A stretch of 64,000 bases of DNA from Gellertiella hungarica (GTDB lineage: Bacteria > Pseudomonadota > Alphaproteobacteria > Rhizobiales > Rhizobiaceae). The stretch covers positions 496,001 through 560,000 of the forward strand of contig NZ_JACIEZ010000002.1 of the NCBI RefSeq assembly GCF_014197145.1. The letters are read 5' to 3'. Positions 1-9,441 of the stretch are shown piece after piece. Position 1 is the first letter of the stretch, and each line of letters opens with the position of its first letter. The translations under genes and the position numbers were made by a program. Under the pieces are notes generated by a model that ran no database searches, was not told where the DNA came from, and saw nothing but the letters and a program-made list of their open reading frames with translations.

Positions 1-1641
1 CCGATCCCCTGGGCCATGGATGGAATCCCGAAGGATTTCCACTACACGCTGCTCTCCTCCAACTTCGATCACTTCGAGCAGATCATGGAGCTTTCGCTCG
101 GCCGCGTGCCGGCCCTGGAAACGGCGGGCATCAAGCAGCTTATCAACGGGCCGGAAAGCTTCACGCCCGATGGCAACTTCATTCTCGGTGAGGCGCCGGA
201 GCTGAAGAATTTCTTCGTCGGCGCGGGCTTCAATGCCTTTGGCATCGCGTCCGGCGGCGGCGCGGGCATGGCGCTTGCCGAATGGGTGGCGAAGGGCGAA
301 CCGCCCTACGATCTGTGGCCGGTCGATATCCGCCGCTTCGGTCGTCCCCATTTCGATACGGACTGGGTGCGCACCCGCACGCTGGAGGCCTATGGCAAGC
401 ACTACACGCTCGCCTTCCCGCATGAGGAACATTCGAGCGGCCGCCCCTGCCGCAAGTCGCCGCTCTATGACCGGCTGAAGGCGCAGGGCGCCTGCTTCGG
501 CGAAAAGCTCGGCTGGGAACGGCCGAACTGGTTTGCCGATCTTGCCGCCGGCGAAGAGCCGAAGGATGTCTATACCTACGAACGCCAGAACTGGTTCCAC
601 GCCGTCGGCCGGGAACACAGGGCCGTGCGCGAGGCGGCCGTCATCTTCGACCAGACCTCCTTTGCCAAATTCGTGCTGAAGGGGAGGGATGCGCAGGAAG
701 CCCTCTCCTGGATTGCGGCGAACGATGTGGCAAAGCCGGTGGGCTCGCTCGTCTATACCCAGATGCTGAACGACAAGGGCGGCATCGAATGCGACCTTAC
801 CGTCGCCCGCGTTGCCGAGAACGAATATTACATCGTCACCGGCACGGGCTTTGCCACCCATGATTTCGACTGGATCGCCAGGAACATTCCCGAAGGCCTG
901 CATGCGGAGCTGGTGGATGTCACCTCCGGCTGGTCGGTGCTGTCGCTGATGGGGCCGAAGGCGCGGACGATACTCGAGAAGGTGACGCGCTCTGACGTTT
1001 CCAATGCCGCCTTCCCCTTCGGCACGGTCAGGACCATCGGCATTGCCGGTTGCCCTGTCCGGGCGCTGCGGGTCACCTATGTGGGCGAGCTTGGCTACGA
1101 GCTGCATCTGCCGGTGGAATATGCCACAACGGTCTACGAAGCCCTGATGGCGGCTGGCCGCGAGGATGGCCTCGTCAATGCCGGTTACCGCGCCATCGAA
1201 AGCTGCCGCCTGGAAAAATTCTATCGCGCCTGGGGCTCGGATATCGGCCCCGACCACACGCCTGTCGAAGCCGGTCTCGGCTGGGCGGTAAAGCTGAAGA
1301 AGGGGACGCCCTTCAAGGGCCGTGCCGCCATCGAGGCGCAGGTGAAGGGCGGTGTGAAGAAGATGCTCGCCTGCTTCGTGCCCGATGATCCCGATACGGT
1401 CCTGCTCGGGCGCGAGACGATCTACCGCGACGGCAAGCGGGTCGGCTGGCTCACCGGCGGCGGCTTCGGCTACACCGTCGGAAAGGCGATCGGTATCGGC
1501 TATGTCCGCAATCCCGAGGGCGTGACGGAGGATTTCGTCCTTTCCGGCACCTACGAACTCGACGTCGCCATGACCCGCATCCCCTGCAAGGTCAGCCTGA
1601 AGCCGCTCTACGATCCCTCGATGAGCCGCATCAAGGGCTGA
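1..1641 (+). CDS. Dimethylglycine/sarcosine dehydrogenase-like protein, 3' part
   Basis: The reading frame is open from the first base, so the gene begins outside the window; the ATG at 16 is internal. The first ~100 residues look like the end of an FAD-dependent (DAO-type) oxidoreductase domain, with the glycine-rich GFNAFGIASGGGAG segment. The rest, from about residue 190, is a GcvT-type aminomethyltransferase domain followed by its C-terminal barrel. This is the architecture of dimethylglycine and sarcosine dehydrogenases, which oxidatively demethylate N-methylated glycines and pass the one-carbon unit to tetrahydrofolate. The exact substrate cannot be told from this part. The gene ends at a hairpin it shares with the converging epimerase gene. 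Confidence 0.85.
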   Translation, partial: PIPWAMDGIPKDFHYTLLSSNFDHFEQIMELSLGRVPALETAGIKQLINGPESFTPDGNFILGEAPELKNFFVGAGFNAFGIASGGGAGMALAEWVAKGEPPYDLWPVDIRRFGRPHFDTDWVRTRTLEAYGKHYTLAFPHEEHSSGRPCRKSPLYDRLKAQGACFGEKLGWERPNWFADLAAGEEPKDVYTYERQNWFHAVGREHRAVREAAVIFDQTSFAKFVLKGRDAQEALSWIAANDVAKPVGSLVYTQMLNDKGGIECDLTVARVAENEYYIVTGTGFATHDFDWIARNIPEGLHAELVDVTSGWSVLSLMGPKARTILEKVTRSDVSNAAFPFGTVRTIGIAGCPVRALRVTYVGELGYELHLPVEYATTVYEALMAAGREDGLVNAGYRAIESCRLEKFYRAWGSDIGPDHTPVEAGLGWAVKLKKGTPFKGRAAIEAQVKGGVKKMLACFVPDDPDTVLLGRETIYRDGKRVGWLTGGGFGYTVGKAIGIGYVRNPEGVTEDFVLSGTYELDVAMTRIPCKVSLKPLYDPSMSRIKG

Positions 1642-1649
1642 GAGGGGGA

Positions 1650-1680
1650 GAGGGGCGCTTCATGCGCCCCTCTTCCTTTC
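1650..1680. terminator. Bidirectional intrinsic terminator between convergent genes
   Basis: A perfect 9-bp inverted repeat, GAGGGGCGC (1650-1658) and GCGCCCCTC (1664-1672), encloses a 5-base loop and is followed by TTCCTTTC. It lies between the stop codon at 1641 and the end of the minus-strand epimerase gene at 1679, so it can serve both transcripts. Confidence 0.75.
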
Positions 1681-2692
1681 ACGAATTGATGCGATAGAAC
1701 TTCTTGTACCAGTCGACAAAGCGCTCAACGCCCGTTTCGATGGGAGTATTCGGGTTGAAGCCGACCCAGCTTTCCAGGGCAGTCGTGTCCGACGACGTTG
1801 CCGGCACGTCGCCAGGCTGCATCGGCAAGAAATTCTTCATCGCCTCCCGCCCCATGGCCTTCTCCAGCGCTGCGATGAAATCCATAAGCTTCACCGGCTG
1901 GCTGTTGCCGATGTTGAAGATGCGGTAAGGCGCGTTGCTGATGGACGGGTCCGGCTGTGCGGGATCGTAGCCCGGGTCCGGCGTCGCCGGCTTGTCGCTG
2001 ACACGCACCACACCCTCCACGATATCATCGATGTAGGTGAAGTCGCGGAGCATGTCCCCGTTGTTGAAAATGTCTATCGCACGGCCTTCGGATATGGCTT
2101 TGGCAAACAGCATCGGCGCCATGTCGGGGCGGCCCCATGGACCGTAAACGGTAAAGAAGCGCAGACCGGTCGTTGGTATGCGGAAAAGATGGCTGTAGGT
2201 ATGCGCCATCAGCTCGTTCGCCTTCTTGGTGGCCGCGTAAAGGCTGATCGGATGGGCGATGTTCTGTGACTCATGGAAGGGCAGGGTGGCATAACCGCCA
2301 TAGACCGAGGAGGAGCTGGCATAGGTCAGACTTTCCACCGGATGGTGTCTGCATCCCTCGAGTATGTTCAGGAACCCCTGGACATTTGCATTCACATAGG
2401 CATGCGGATTTGCGAGCGAGTAGCGCACGCCGGGCTGCGCGGCGAGATGGATGACCCTGTCAAACCTGCCTTCCCCGAATATGGCCTGCATTTCGGCGGC
2501 GTTCTCGATGTCTGCGTGCAGAAAGCGGAATCCGGGCCTCTCTGCGAGTAGCGCCAGCCGCGCGTCCTTGAGGCTGCGGTCATAGTAGTCATTGATGTTG
2601 TCGAGCCCCACGACCTCGTTTCCCCGCTCGAGGAGCTTCAGGCAGGTATGCATGCCAATGAAGCCGGCAGCGCCTGTAACCAGTATCTTCAA
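1679..2692 (-). CDS. lpsL: UDP-glucuronate 4-epimerase-like NAD-dependent epimerase
   Basis: A 337-residue extended short-chain dehydrogenase/reductase. The N-terminal GAAGFIG is the NAD-binding Rossmann motif, and SLYAATKKANE contains the YxxxK catalytic pair. The insert typical of UDP-glucuronate 4-epimerases (GLDNINDYYD near residue 35, FFTVYGPWGRPDMA near 185) is present. In rhizobia this family (LpsL) makes UDP-galacturonate for lipopolysaccharide core and other polysaccharides. It is transcribed away from the O-antigen operon, with which it shares a 442-bp divergent intergenic region. Assignment is to family level; the symbol follows rhizobial usage. Confidence 0.8.
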   Translation of the reverse strand: MKILVTGAAGFIGMHTCLKLLERGNEVVGLDNINDYYDRSLKDARLALLAERPGFRFLHADIENAAEMQAIFGEGRFDRVIHLAAQPGVRYSLANPHAYVNANVQGFLNILEGCRHHPVESLTYASSSSVYGGYATLPFHESQNIAHPISLYAATKKANELMAHTYSHLFRIPTTGLRFFTVYGPWGRPDMAPMLFAKAISEGRAIDIFNNGDMLRDFTYIDDIVEGVVRVSDKPATPDPGYDPAQPDPSISNAPYRIFNIGNSQPVKLMDFIAALEKAMGREAMKNFLPMQPGDVPATSSDTTALESWVGFNPNTPIETGVERFVDWYKKFYRINS

Positions 2693-3134
2693 ATCATCCG
2701 TTCCTTTTGCCGTTCCATGGCAGGTTATCTTGTCCGTTGCGTTGCGGAAAGCCTGCGGGGAAAATCTGCGCGGACAGGAAGCCCCGGGCGGATGTGAGGG
2801 GTAGCGAAACCCGCTCCGATTCGCTCCAGGCTTACCGGACCGGACATCGCTTCATGCAGACCGATCGGGGCGAATACATCGGAAGATTGTAATGTTCCAA
2901 TGTCGGCTGTTGTTAGATTCGCCCAGGCAATGACGTTCTGTACGTTGAAATTTCCCCCGCAAATCGATATGACGCAGCAGACATTTCATCGCCGGGGGCA
3001 TCGTTCAGGGTGCATTCACCGGCGAAATGCCATGGCCCCGAAGCGCTTCTGCGCACATGTTTGCAGTTGTAGCAAACAACTTTGCGGGTCCTGGCGTGCG
3101 TTTGGATTCGGGTGTTGGCCGGGAAAGGGCATAG
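2693..3134. promoter_or_regulatory. Divergent intergenic region between lpsL and wbpA
   Basis: These 442 bases separate two divergently transcribed polysaccharide genes and must hold both promoters. I see a purine-rich ribosome-binding site (GGGAAAGGG, about 3120) before wbpA, but no convincing JUMPstart/ops element, operator palindrome or conserved small ORF. Confidence 0.4.
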
Positions 3135-4439
3135 ATGACCTCTGCGCTTGTGCAAAGACTGAACAACAGGGAAGCCGTTATCGGCATCGTGGGCCTGGGC
3201 TATGTCGGCCTGCCTCTGATGCTCCGCTATTCCGAGGTTGGCTACAAGGTCCTGGGTTTCGACATCGACGACCAGAAGGTCGACCGTTTGATGAAGGGCG
3301 AGAGCTACATCGAGCATATCGCGGCATCGTCCATTGCCGAGGCAAGAAAGCAGGGTTTCGAGGCGACGACGGATTTTTCCCGCGCGGGTGAAGTGGACGC
3401 CCTTATCCTCTGCGTGCCGACACCGCTGAACAAGTATCGCGAGCCCGATCTGAGCTTCGTCCTGAACACCGTGGACAGCCTTATCCCCCACATCCGTGCG
3501 GGGCAGATCATGTCGCTGGAAAGCACCACCTATCCCGGAACCACGGATGAGGAACTGCTGCCCCGGATCGAGAAGCGTGGCTTCAAGGTCGGCACGGACT
3601 ATTTCCTGGCCTTTTCCCCCGAGCGTGAAGATCCCGGCAATCCCAATTTCACGACGCGCACCATTCCCAAGGTCTGCGGCGGCTGCACCCCGGCCTGTCT
3701 GGAAGCGGGCGTTGCGCTTTATGGCCAGGTGATCGATCGCGTCGTGCCCGTCAGCTCCACACGGGCAGCGGAACTGACCAAGCTTCTGGAAAACATTCAT
3801 CGCGCTGTAAATATCGGCCTGGTCAACGAAATGAAGATCGTGGCGGACCGGATGGGCATCGACATTCATGAGGTCATCCGCGCGGCTGCAACCAAGCCCT
3901 TCGGTTTCGTGCCCTACTATCCAGGCCCCGGCCTTGGCGGTCACTGCATTCCGATCGACCCCTTCTATCTCACCTGGAAGGCGCGCGAATATGGAGTGCA
4001 CACCCGCTTCATCGAACTGGCAGGGGAGATCAATTCCTCCATGCCTGACTACGTGATCGCCAAGATCATGTCGTCGCTGAACTCGGCAAGGAAATCCGTC
4101 GCCGGGAGCCGCATTCTGGTACTCGGCATCGCCTACAAGAAGAATGTGGACGACATGCGGGAATCGCCGTCGGTCATGCTCATGGAGAAGCTGCGCGACA
4201 TGGGTGCCGAAGTCGCCTACAGCGATCCGCACATCCCCTCCTTCCCGAAGATGCGCGAGCACCACTTTGATCTGAAGAGCGTGCCGCTGACGGCGGAAAG
4301 CCTCGCTTCCTTCGACTGTGTGCTGCTCGCCACCGATCACGACCGCTTCGACTATGACATGATCCGCGACAACGCGAAGCTGATCGTCGACTCCCGCGGC
4401 CGCTATCTCGAGCCCTTCGAACACATCACCAAGGCATAA
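3135..4439 (+). CDS. wbpA: UDP-N-acetylglucosamine 6-dehydrogenase
   Basis: A 434-residue nucleotide-sugar dehydrogenase. [13 protein letters not shown] near residue 17 is the NAD-binding loop, and GGHCIPIDP near residue 270 holds the nucleophilic cysteine. The C-terminal UDP-binding domain carries the [12 protein letters not shown] segment. The family member WbpA oxidises UDP-GlcNAc twice at C6 to UDP-GlcNAcA, the first step towards UDP-2,3-diacetamido-mannuronate. The assignment to the WbpA branch rests on the immediately following wbpB-D-E homologues. It is the first gene of the O-antigen operon; the next gene starts 3 bases after its stop. Confidence 0.9.
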   Translation: MTSALVQRLNNREAVIGIVGLGYVGLPLMLRYSEVGYKVLGFDIDDQKVDRLMKGESYIEHIAASSIAEARKQGFEATTDFSRAGEVDALILCVPTPLNKYREPDLSFVLNTVDSLIPHIRAGQIMSLESTTYPGTTDEELLPRIEKRGFKVGTDYFLAFSPEREDPGNPNFTTRTIPKVCGGCTPACLEAGVALYGQVIDRVVPVSSTRAAELTKLLENIHRAVNIGLVNEMKIVADRMGIDIHEVIRAAATKPFGFVPYYPGPGLGGHCIPIDPFYLTWKAREYGVHTRFIELAGEINSSMPDYVIAKIMSSLNSARKSVAGSRILVLGIAYKKNVDDMRESPSVMLMEKLRDMGAEVAYSDPHIPSFPKMREHHFDLKSVPLTAESLASFDCVLLATDHDRFDYDMIRDNAKLIVDSRGRYLEPFEHITKA

Positions 4440-4442
4440 TCC

Positions 4443-5504
4443 ATGCGCAGTTTCGCCCCCGGAATTACAGATCGGAAGATCAAGTTCGCGCTCGTCGGCT
4501 GCGGCCGCATCGCACAGAACCACTTTGCTGCCATGAAGCAGCACGGCAACCGCGCCGAGATCGTTGATGTCTGCGACATCGACCCGGTGGCGCTCGACAA
4601 GGCTGCCGAGCTCACGGGTGCGCGGCCGCACCTTCGGTTGTCCGACATGCTGTCCACCACCGATGCCGATATTGTTGTGTTGACGACGCCGAGCGGCCTT
4701 CACGCAGATCAGGCTGTCGAAGTGGCTGCCACGGGCCGCCACGTGATGACGGAAAAGCCGATGGCCACGCGCTGGCAGGATGGGCTGCGGATGGTGAAGG
4801 CCTGCGACGACGCCAACGTGCGCCTCTTCGTTGTCAAGCAGAACCGCCGCAACGCCACGCTTCAGCTGCTCAAGCGCGCACTGGACCAGAAGCGTTTCGG
4901 GCGGATCTACATGGTTAACCTGAACGTTTTCTGGACTCGCCCGCAGGAATATTACGACAGCGCCGCATGGCGCGGCACCTGGGAGTTCGACGGCGGTGCG
5001 CTGATGAACCAGGCAAGCCACTACGTGGATCTGCTGGACTGGATGATCGGCCCGATCGAAAGCCTTCAGGCCTATACGGCCACGCTCGCCCGCAACATCG
5101 AGACGGAAGATACGGCCGTCATCAGCGTGCGCTGGCGGTCCGGCGCTCTTGGCTCCATGAACGTTACCATGCTGACCTACCCGAAGAATCTGGAAGGCAG
5201 CATCACGGTGATTGGGGAGAAGGGGACCGTGCGGATCGGCGGCGTGGCCGTCAACGAGATCCAGCACTGGGAGTTTGCCGAACCGCATCCCGATGATGCA
5301 GAGGTTAAGAACGCGTCGTACGCGACCACCTCGGTTTATGGCTTCGGGCACCCTCTCTACTATGACAACGTCATCAACGTACTGAGGGGGGAGGACATTC
5401 CGGAGACCGATGGCCGCGAAGGCCTGAAGTCCCTGGAGACGCTGATTGCCGCTTATCTCTCGGCGCGTGACGGCAAGCGCATCGCGCTGCCGCTGGATTA
5501 CTGA
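4443..5504 (+). CDS. wbpB: UDP-GlcNAcA 3-dehydrogenase (Gfo/Idh/MocA family)
   Basis: A 353-residue Gfo/Idh/MocA oxidoreductase: a Rossmann segment ([14 protein letters not shown], residues 14-27), the EKP motif (MTEKPMA, about residue 100) and an oxidoreductase C-terminal domain containing the [18 protein letters not shown] active-site helix. WbpB oxidises C3 of UDP-GlcNAcA. In P. aeruginosa WbpB couples to the aminotransferase WbpE through 2-oxoglutarate recycling. Tight packing with wbpA and wbpD (one base between stop and next start) supports the pathway assignment. Confidence 0.88.
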   Translation: MRSFAPGITDRKIKFALVGCGRIAQNHFAAMKQHGNRAEIVDVCDIDPVALDKAAELTGARPHLRLSDMLSTTDADIVVLTTPSGLHADQAVEVAATGRHVMTEKPMATRWQDGLRMVKACDDANVRLFVVKQNRRNATLQLLKRALDQKRFGRIYMVNLNVFWTRPQEYYDSAAWRGTWEFDGGALMNQASHYVDLLDWMIGPIESLQAYTATLARNIETEDTAVISVRWRSGALGSMNVTMLTYPKNLEGSITVIGEKGTVRIGGVAVNEIQHWEFAEPHPDDAEVKNASYATTSVYGFGHPLYYDNVINVLRGEDIPETDGREGLKSLETLIAAYLSARDGKRIALPLDY

Positions 5505-5505
5505 C

Positions 5506-6066
5506 ATGACGGTGACAATTCATCCCACGGCCATCGTCGACGAAGGTGCGCAGATCGGCGAAGGCAGCCGCGTGTGGCACTGGACGCATATCTGCGGCGG
5601 TGCCCGGATCGGCAAGGGCTGCTCTTTCGGGCAGAACGTTTTCGTCGGCAACGATGTCGTCATCGGCGACAATGTGAAGATCCAGAACAATGTTTCGGTC
5701 TACGATGCCGTTCGCCTCGGTGACGACGTGTTCTGCGGCCCGAGCATGGTCTTCACCAATGTCTACAATCCCCGCTCTGCCATCAACCGCAAGGCGGAGT
5801 ACCGCCAGACAGTGGTGGGCAAGGGTGTTTCCCTTGGCGCAAACTGCACGATCGTGTGCGGAAACACCATCGGGGATCATGCCTTTGTCGGCGCGGGCGC
5901 GGTGGTCAATACCGACGTGCCGGCTTATGCGCTGATGCTGGGTGTGCCGGCAAAGCGCAAGGGCTGGATGTGCCGGTGCGGCACCCAGTTGAAGGGCTCG
6001 GGCACCATCACCTGCGAGTGTGGGGCCCGCTTTGAAATTACCGCTACGGAGTGCAAGCCGCTATGA
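5506..6066 (+). CDS. wbpD: UDP-2-acetamido-3-amino-glucuronate N-acetyltransferase
   Basis: A 186-residue left-handed beta-helix (hexapeptide-repeat) acyltransferase. I start it at 5506 ([14 protein letters not shown]), because the longer frame from 5446 lies inside wbpB. Isoleucine/valine-rich hexapeptide turns run from residue 8 to about 150. The C-terminus holds a small cysteine cluster (CRCG ... CECG) also seen in WbpD-type enzymes. It would acetylate the 3-amino group of UDP-GlcNAc3NA to give UDP-2,3-diacetamido-glucuronate. Its stop overlaps the next start (ATGA), indicating translational coupling. Confidence 0.88.
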   Translation: MTVTIHPTAIVDEGAQIGEGSRVWHWTHICGGARIGKGCSFGQNVFVGNDVVIGDNVKIQNNVSVYDAVRLGDDVFCGPSMVFTNVYNPRSAINRKAEYRQTVVGKGVSLGANCTIVCGNTIGDHAFVGAGAVVNTDVPAYALMLGVPAKRKGWMCRCGTQLKGSGTITCECGARFEITATECKPL

Positions 6067-7169
6067 CCGCGAAACGCCTCGATTTCATCGACCTCAAGAC
6101 GCAGTATGCCGAACTGAAGCAGTCCGTGGACAGCCGGATTCAGAAGGTTCTCGATCACGGCCAGTATATTATGGGTCCGGAAGTGCGCGAGCTTGAGGAG
6201 AAGCTTGAGGCTTACACGGGATCGGCCCATTGCATCACCGTTTCGTCGGGTACCGAGGCACTGCTGATCGCGCTCATGGCGCTGGGCGTCAAGCCGGGCG
6301 ACGAGGTGATCACCACAGCCTTCACCTTCATAGCGACCGCTGAGGTCATCGCGCTTCTCGGCGCCGTTCCTGTTTTCGTCGATGTCGAGCGTGACACCTG
6401 CAATATCGACGCCACGAAGATCGAGGCAGCGATCACCGACCGAACCCGGGCGATCATCCCGGTTTCGCTGTATGGCCAGACTGCGGACATGGATGCGATC
6501 AACGAGATTGCTGCCCGCCATGGCAACATCGCCGTTATTGAAGACGCCGCGCAGAGCTTCGGTGCCGATTACCAGGGACGCAAGTCCTGCAACGTGTCGC
6601 ATATTGGCTGCACCAGCTTCTTCCCCAGCAAGCCGCTCGGCTGCTATGGCGATGGCGGGGCGATCTTCACCAACGACGGCGATCTCGCGAAGGCCATGCG
6701 CGAGATCAGGGTCCATGGTCAGGAACGTCGCTACTACCACACCCGCATCGGCGTCGGCGGACGCATGGATACGCTGCAGTGCGCGGTGGTCCTCTCCAAG
6801 CTGGAACGCTTTGACTGGGAAGTGGAGCGCCGGATCGCCATCGGCGACCGCTATGTTTCCCTTCTCGAAGGCAACAACGCCGTGAAGACCGTTACGGTCC
6901 GTCCCGGTCGCACCTCCGTGTGGGCGCAGTTCACGGTGATCTCCGAACGGCGGGAAGAGCTTCTCGCAACGCTGAAGGCTGCCGATATTCCGACTGCGAT
7001 TCACTACCCTACGCCTCTACACCGGCAGCCCGCCTATGACGGTCTCTGCCGCGTTTCCGGCGACCTTTCCAACACGGAATATCTCGCCGACTGCGTCTTC
7101 AGCCTGCCGATGCATCCCTATTTGACCGAAGCGGATCAGGAGCGGATCGTGGGTGTACTCAAGGGGTGA
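6063..7169 (+). CDS. wbpE: UDP-3-keto-GlcNAcA aminotransferase (DegT/DnrJ/EryC1 family)
   Basis: A 368-residue PLP-dependent sugar aminotransferase. The start at 6063 overlaps the wbpD stop by four bases. SSGTEAL (about residue 62) binds the PLP phosphate, EDAAQSFGA (about residue 160) supplies the Asp that contacts the pyridine nitrogen, and [15 protein letters not shown] contains the Schiff-base lysine near residue 190. The family aminates the 3-keto sugar from WbpB using glutamate. The specificity call rests on operon context. Confidence 0.88.
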   Translation: MTAKRLDFIDLKTQYAELKQSVDSRIQKVLDHGQYIMGPEVRELEEKLEAYTGSAHCITVSSGTEALLIALMALGVKPGDEVITTAFTFIATAEVIALLGAVPVFVDVERDTCNIDATKIEAAITDRTRAIIPVSLYGQTADMDAINEIAARHGNIAVIEDAAQSFGADYQGRKSCNVSHIGCTSFFPSKPLGCYGDGGAIFTNDGDLAKAMREIRVHGQERRYYHTRIGVGGRMDTLQCAVVLSKLERFDWEVERRIAIGDRYVSLLEGNNAVKTVTVRPGRTSVWAQFTVISERREELLATLKAADIPTAIHYPTPLHRQPAYDGLCRVSGDLSNTEYLADCVFSLPMHPYLTEADQERIVGVLKG

Positions 7170-7245
7170 TGACGTACGGTCGCTCCTCTGGAGCTCGTGG
7201 GGAGATCCCTCAGGCGCAGCTCTTTCCCGAGCCGATGGATTAAGA

Positions 7246-8343
7246 ATGAAAATTGCACATCTTACATCGGCACATGGCCGCTTTGACATCCGGATCTTCA
7301 TGAAGGAATGCCGGAGCCTCGTTGAGGCGGGGCACGACGTTAGCCTAGTGGTGGCAGATGGAAAGGGTGACCAAATTTCTGAAGGAGTGCACATCCTTGA
7401 TACGGGTTCGGCTGGAAGCCGTATTGATCGGATGGTGCATTCTAGCCGAAGAGTATTCAAGAGAGCCAGACGGCTTCGGGCTGACGTATACCATCTTCAC
7501 GATCCGGAACTGATCCCTTGGGGCCTGTGTCTTCGTGCATTGGGCGCTAAGGTCATCTTCGACGCACATGAAGATCTTCCCAAGCAAATAAAGTCGAAAC
7601 CCTATCTCTCCGAATGGCAAAAGGCGGTTGTTTCTGCAGCTGTCCAAGGAGGTGAAGCCTTGGCGTTTCGAATGATGTCAGGTCTGATCGGAGCAACGCC
7701 GAGCATCACGAAGAAACTTTCGGCCTATGCCAAGCGTGTCGAGGCCATCAACAATTTCCCCCTATTAGGAGAGCTCGAAGCGCCTGAGAAAAACCCCAAG
7801 CGCGCAAATGAAGTTTGCTACGTCGGCGGCATATCCTGGATCAGAGGTTGTCGGGAACTTGTAAGCGCGATGCGGCTTGTAACGACAGATGTGGTCCTGA
7901 ACCTTGTGGGGCCAGTTCAAGACGCGAGCCTCAGAGTCGATATGAAGGAAGATGCGGGATGGAGCCGCGTAAAGGAAGCTGGGGTTGTTGACCGAATCGG
8001 TGTTCGGAGCATCATGGCGCGTTCTCGAGCGGGTATTGTTACCTTTCTGCCTGCTCCCAATCATACAGAAGCCCAGCCGAATAAAATGTTCGAATACATG
8101 TCAGCCGGACTTCCCGTCATCGCTTCGAATTTTCCTCTGTGGCGGGAAGTCGTTGAGGGGTCTGGATGTGGGCTGTGTGTGGATCCAGCGAAGCCTGAAG
8201 AAATTGCCCGTGCCATCGATTGGATCATCATGAATCCGGTTGAAGCAGAGGCTATGGGACGGAGGGGGCAAGAGGCCACCAAAAACAGATACAACTGGCC
8301 TAACGAAGCTGAGAAGCTCGTGAAGTTTTATACTCAGATATGA
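7246..8343 (+). CDS. Glycosyltransferase family 4, O-antigen assembly
   Basis: A 365-residue GT-B fold glycosyltransferase. I use the ATG at 7246 (MKIAHLTSAHGRFDIRIF), as the 31 codons upstream look non-coding. Typical features are the N-terminal HxxHDPE segment (VYHLHDPELIPW) and the C-terminal EYMSAGLPVIASNFP motif with its ExxxxGxP nucleotide-diphosphate-sugar contact. The gene and the following ones use noticeably more A+T than wbpA-E, suggesting a different origin for the serotype-specific part. It probably adds one of the mannuronic-acid-type residues; donor and linkage cannot be read from sequence. Confidence 0.8.
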   Translation: MKIAHLTSAHGRFDIRIFMKECRSLVEAGHDVSLVVADGKGDQISEGVHILDTGSAGSRIDRMVHSSRRVFKRARRLRADVYHLHDPELIPWGLCLRALGAKVIFDAHEDLPKQIKSKPYLSEWQKAVVSAAVQGGEALAFRMMSGLIGATPSITKKLSAYAKRVEAINNFPLLGELEAPEKNPKRANEVCYVGGISWIRGCRELVSAMRLVTTDVVLNLVGPVQDASLRVDMKEDAGWSRVKEAGVVDRIGVRSIMARSRAGIVTFLPAPNHTEAQPNKMFEYMSAGLPVIASNFPLWREVVEGSGCGLCVDPAKPEEIARAIDWIIMNPVEAEAMGRRGQEATKNRYNWPNEAEKLVKFYTQI

Positions 8344-8370
8344 TCGTCAAGCGAACGAGTCGAGATATCC

Positions 8371-9441
8371 ATGAAGAAGATTGTGACAATAGTCGGGGCA
8401 AGACCGCAGTTCATTAAGGTAGCTCCGGTTAGCGCTGCACTTAAGGCTACATCAAAGTTTCACGAGATACTTGTTCATACCGGCCAACATTTCGATGCAG
8501 ATATGTCAGATGTGTTTTTTGAAGAGCTTGGTATTGATCCACCTGAACACAATCTCGCAATTCACGGCGGCGGCCATGGTGAGATGACCGGCGCAATGCT
8601 GCAGAAAATCGAGCCATTGTTGCTGCAGGTTAAGCCAGAGTGCGTGCTAGTCTACGGGGACACAAATTCGACGCTTGCAGGGGCCCTCGCAGCAGCGAAG
8701 CTTCATATTCCCGTGGCTCACGTGGAGGCGGGCCTTCGTTCATTCAATAAGAAGATGCCCGAAGAGCTAAATCGTATACTCACGGATCATATGGCGCGTT
8801 ATCTGTTTGCGTCGACAGAGTCAGCTCGTGAAAACTTGCTGCGCGAAGGAGCGGATCCCTCCACCATTTACTTCGTTGGGGACGTTATGTTCGATGCCTC
8901 CCTTCACTTCGCGGACGTGGCAAGAAGCCGCAGCTCGGTAATGGAGCGGCTTGCACTGAAAGAGAAAGAGTTTGTACTTGCGACCGTCCATCGTGCGGAA
9001 AACACGGACGATTCCATCCGGCTTTTAAATATCGTGGACGGTCTCGAAACTGTGGCGGCTTCCATGCAGGTAGTTCTTCCGCTACATCCCAGAACCCGGC
9101 AAAAGCTCGCCCAGATAGGCTTTTCGTTTAAAAACGTTATGGCAATTGATCCGGTGGGATACCTCGACATGATCTCCCTGGAAGCGAATGCCACGCTCAT
9201 TGCCACAGACTCTGGTGGAGTCCAAAAGGAGGCTTTCTTCTTCAAGGTCCCTTGTGTAACGCTGCGGGATGAGACCGAATGGGTTGAACTTGTAGCCTCC
9301 GGCTGGAACACCCTCTTGTCACCGAGCCTCCCCGATCTTGCTTCGCAGATTTTGGATAAGATAGGGAGGGTCGGCGCAGACATTGAGCCTTACGGCCAGG
9401 GAAATGCTGCGGCACATATCGCTGAGGTGCTTCTTCAGTGA
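8371..9441 (+). CDS. wbpI: UDP-2,3-diacetamido-glucuronate 2-epimerase
   Basis: A 356-residue non-hydrolysing UDP-GlcNAc 2-epimerase family protein. IVGARPQFIKVAP at the N-terminus, VYGDTNSTLAGALAA (about residue 95), HVEAGLRSF and the C-terminal TDSGGVQKEAFFFKVP segment are all present. In the WbpI branch the enzyme converts UDP-GlcNAc3NAcA to UDP-ManNAc3NAcA, completing the pathway begun by wbpA-B-D-E. An MnaA-type UDP-GlcNAc epimerase would have the same motifs; the neighbouring genes favour WbpI. Its stop overlaps the GTG start of the next gene. Confidence 0.87.
   Translation: MKKIVTIVGARPQFIKVAPVSAALKATSKFHEILVHTGQHFDADMSDVFFEELGIDPPEHNLAIHGGGHGEMTGAMLQKIEPLLLQVKPECVLVYGDTNSTLAGALAAAKLHIPVAHVEAGLRSFNKKMPEELNRILTDHMARYLFASTESARENLLREGADPSTIYFVGDVMFDASLHFADVARSRSSVMERLALKEKEFVLATVHRAENTDDSIRLLNIVDGLETVAASMQVVLPLHPRTRQKLAQIGFSFKNVMAIDPVGYLDMISLEANATLIATDSGGVQKEAFFFKVPCVTLRDETEWVELVASGWNTLLSPSLPDLASQILDKIGRVGADIEPYGQGNAAAHIAEVLLQ

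Noticed and set aside
2913..5507. 864-codon minus-strand open frame
   Set aside because: It lies opposite wbpA and wbpB, which have full family motifs; the antisense product is His/Arg/Val-rich with no domain. A shadow of GC-rich coding.
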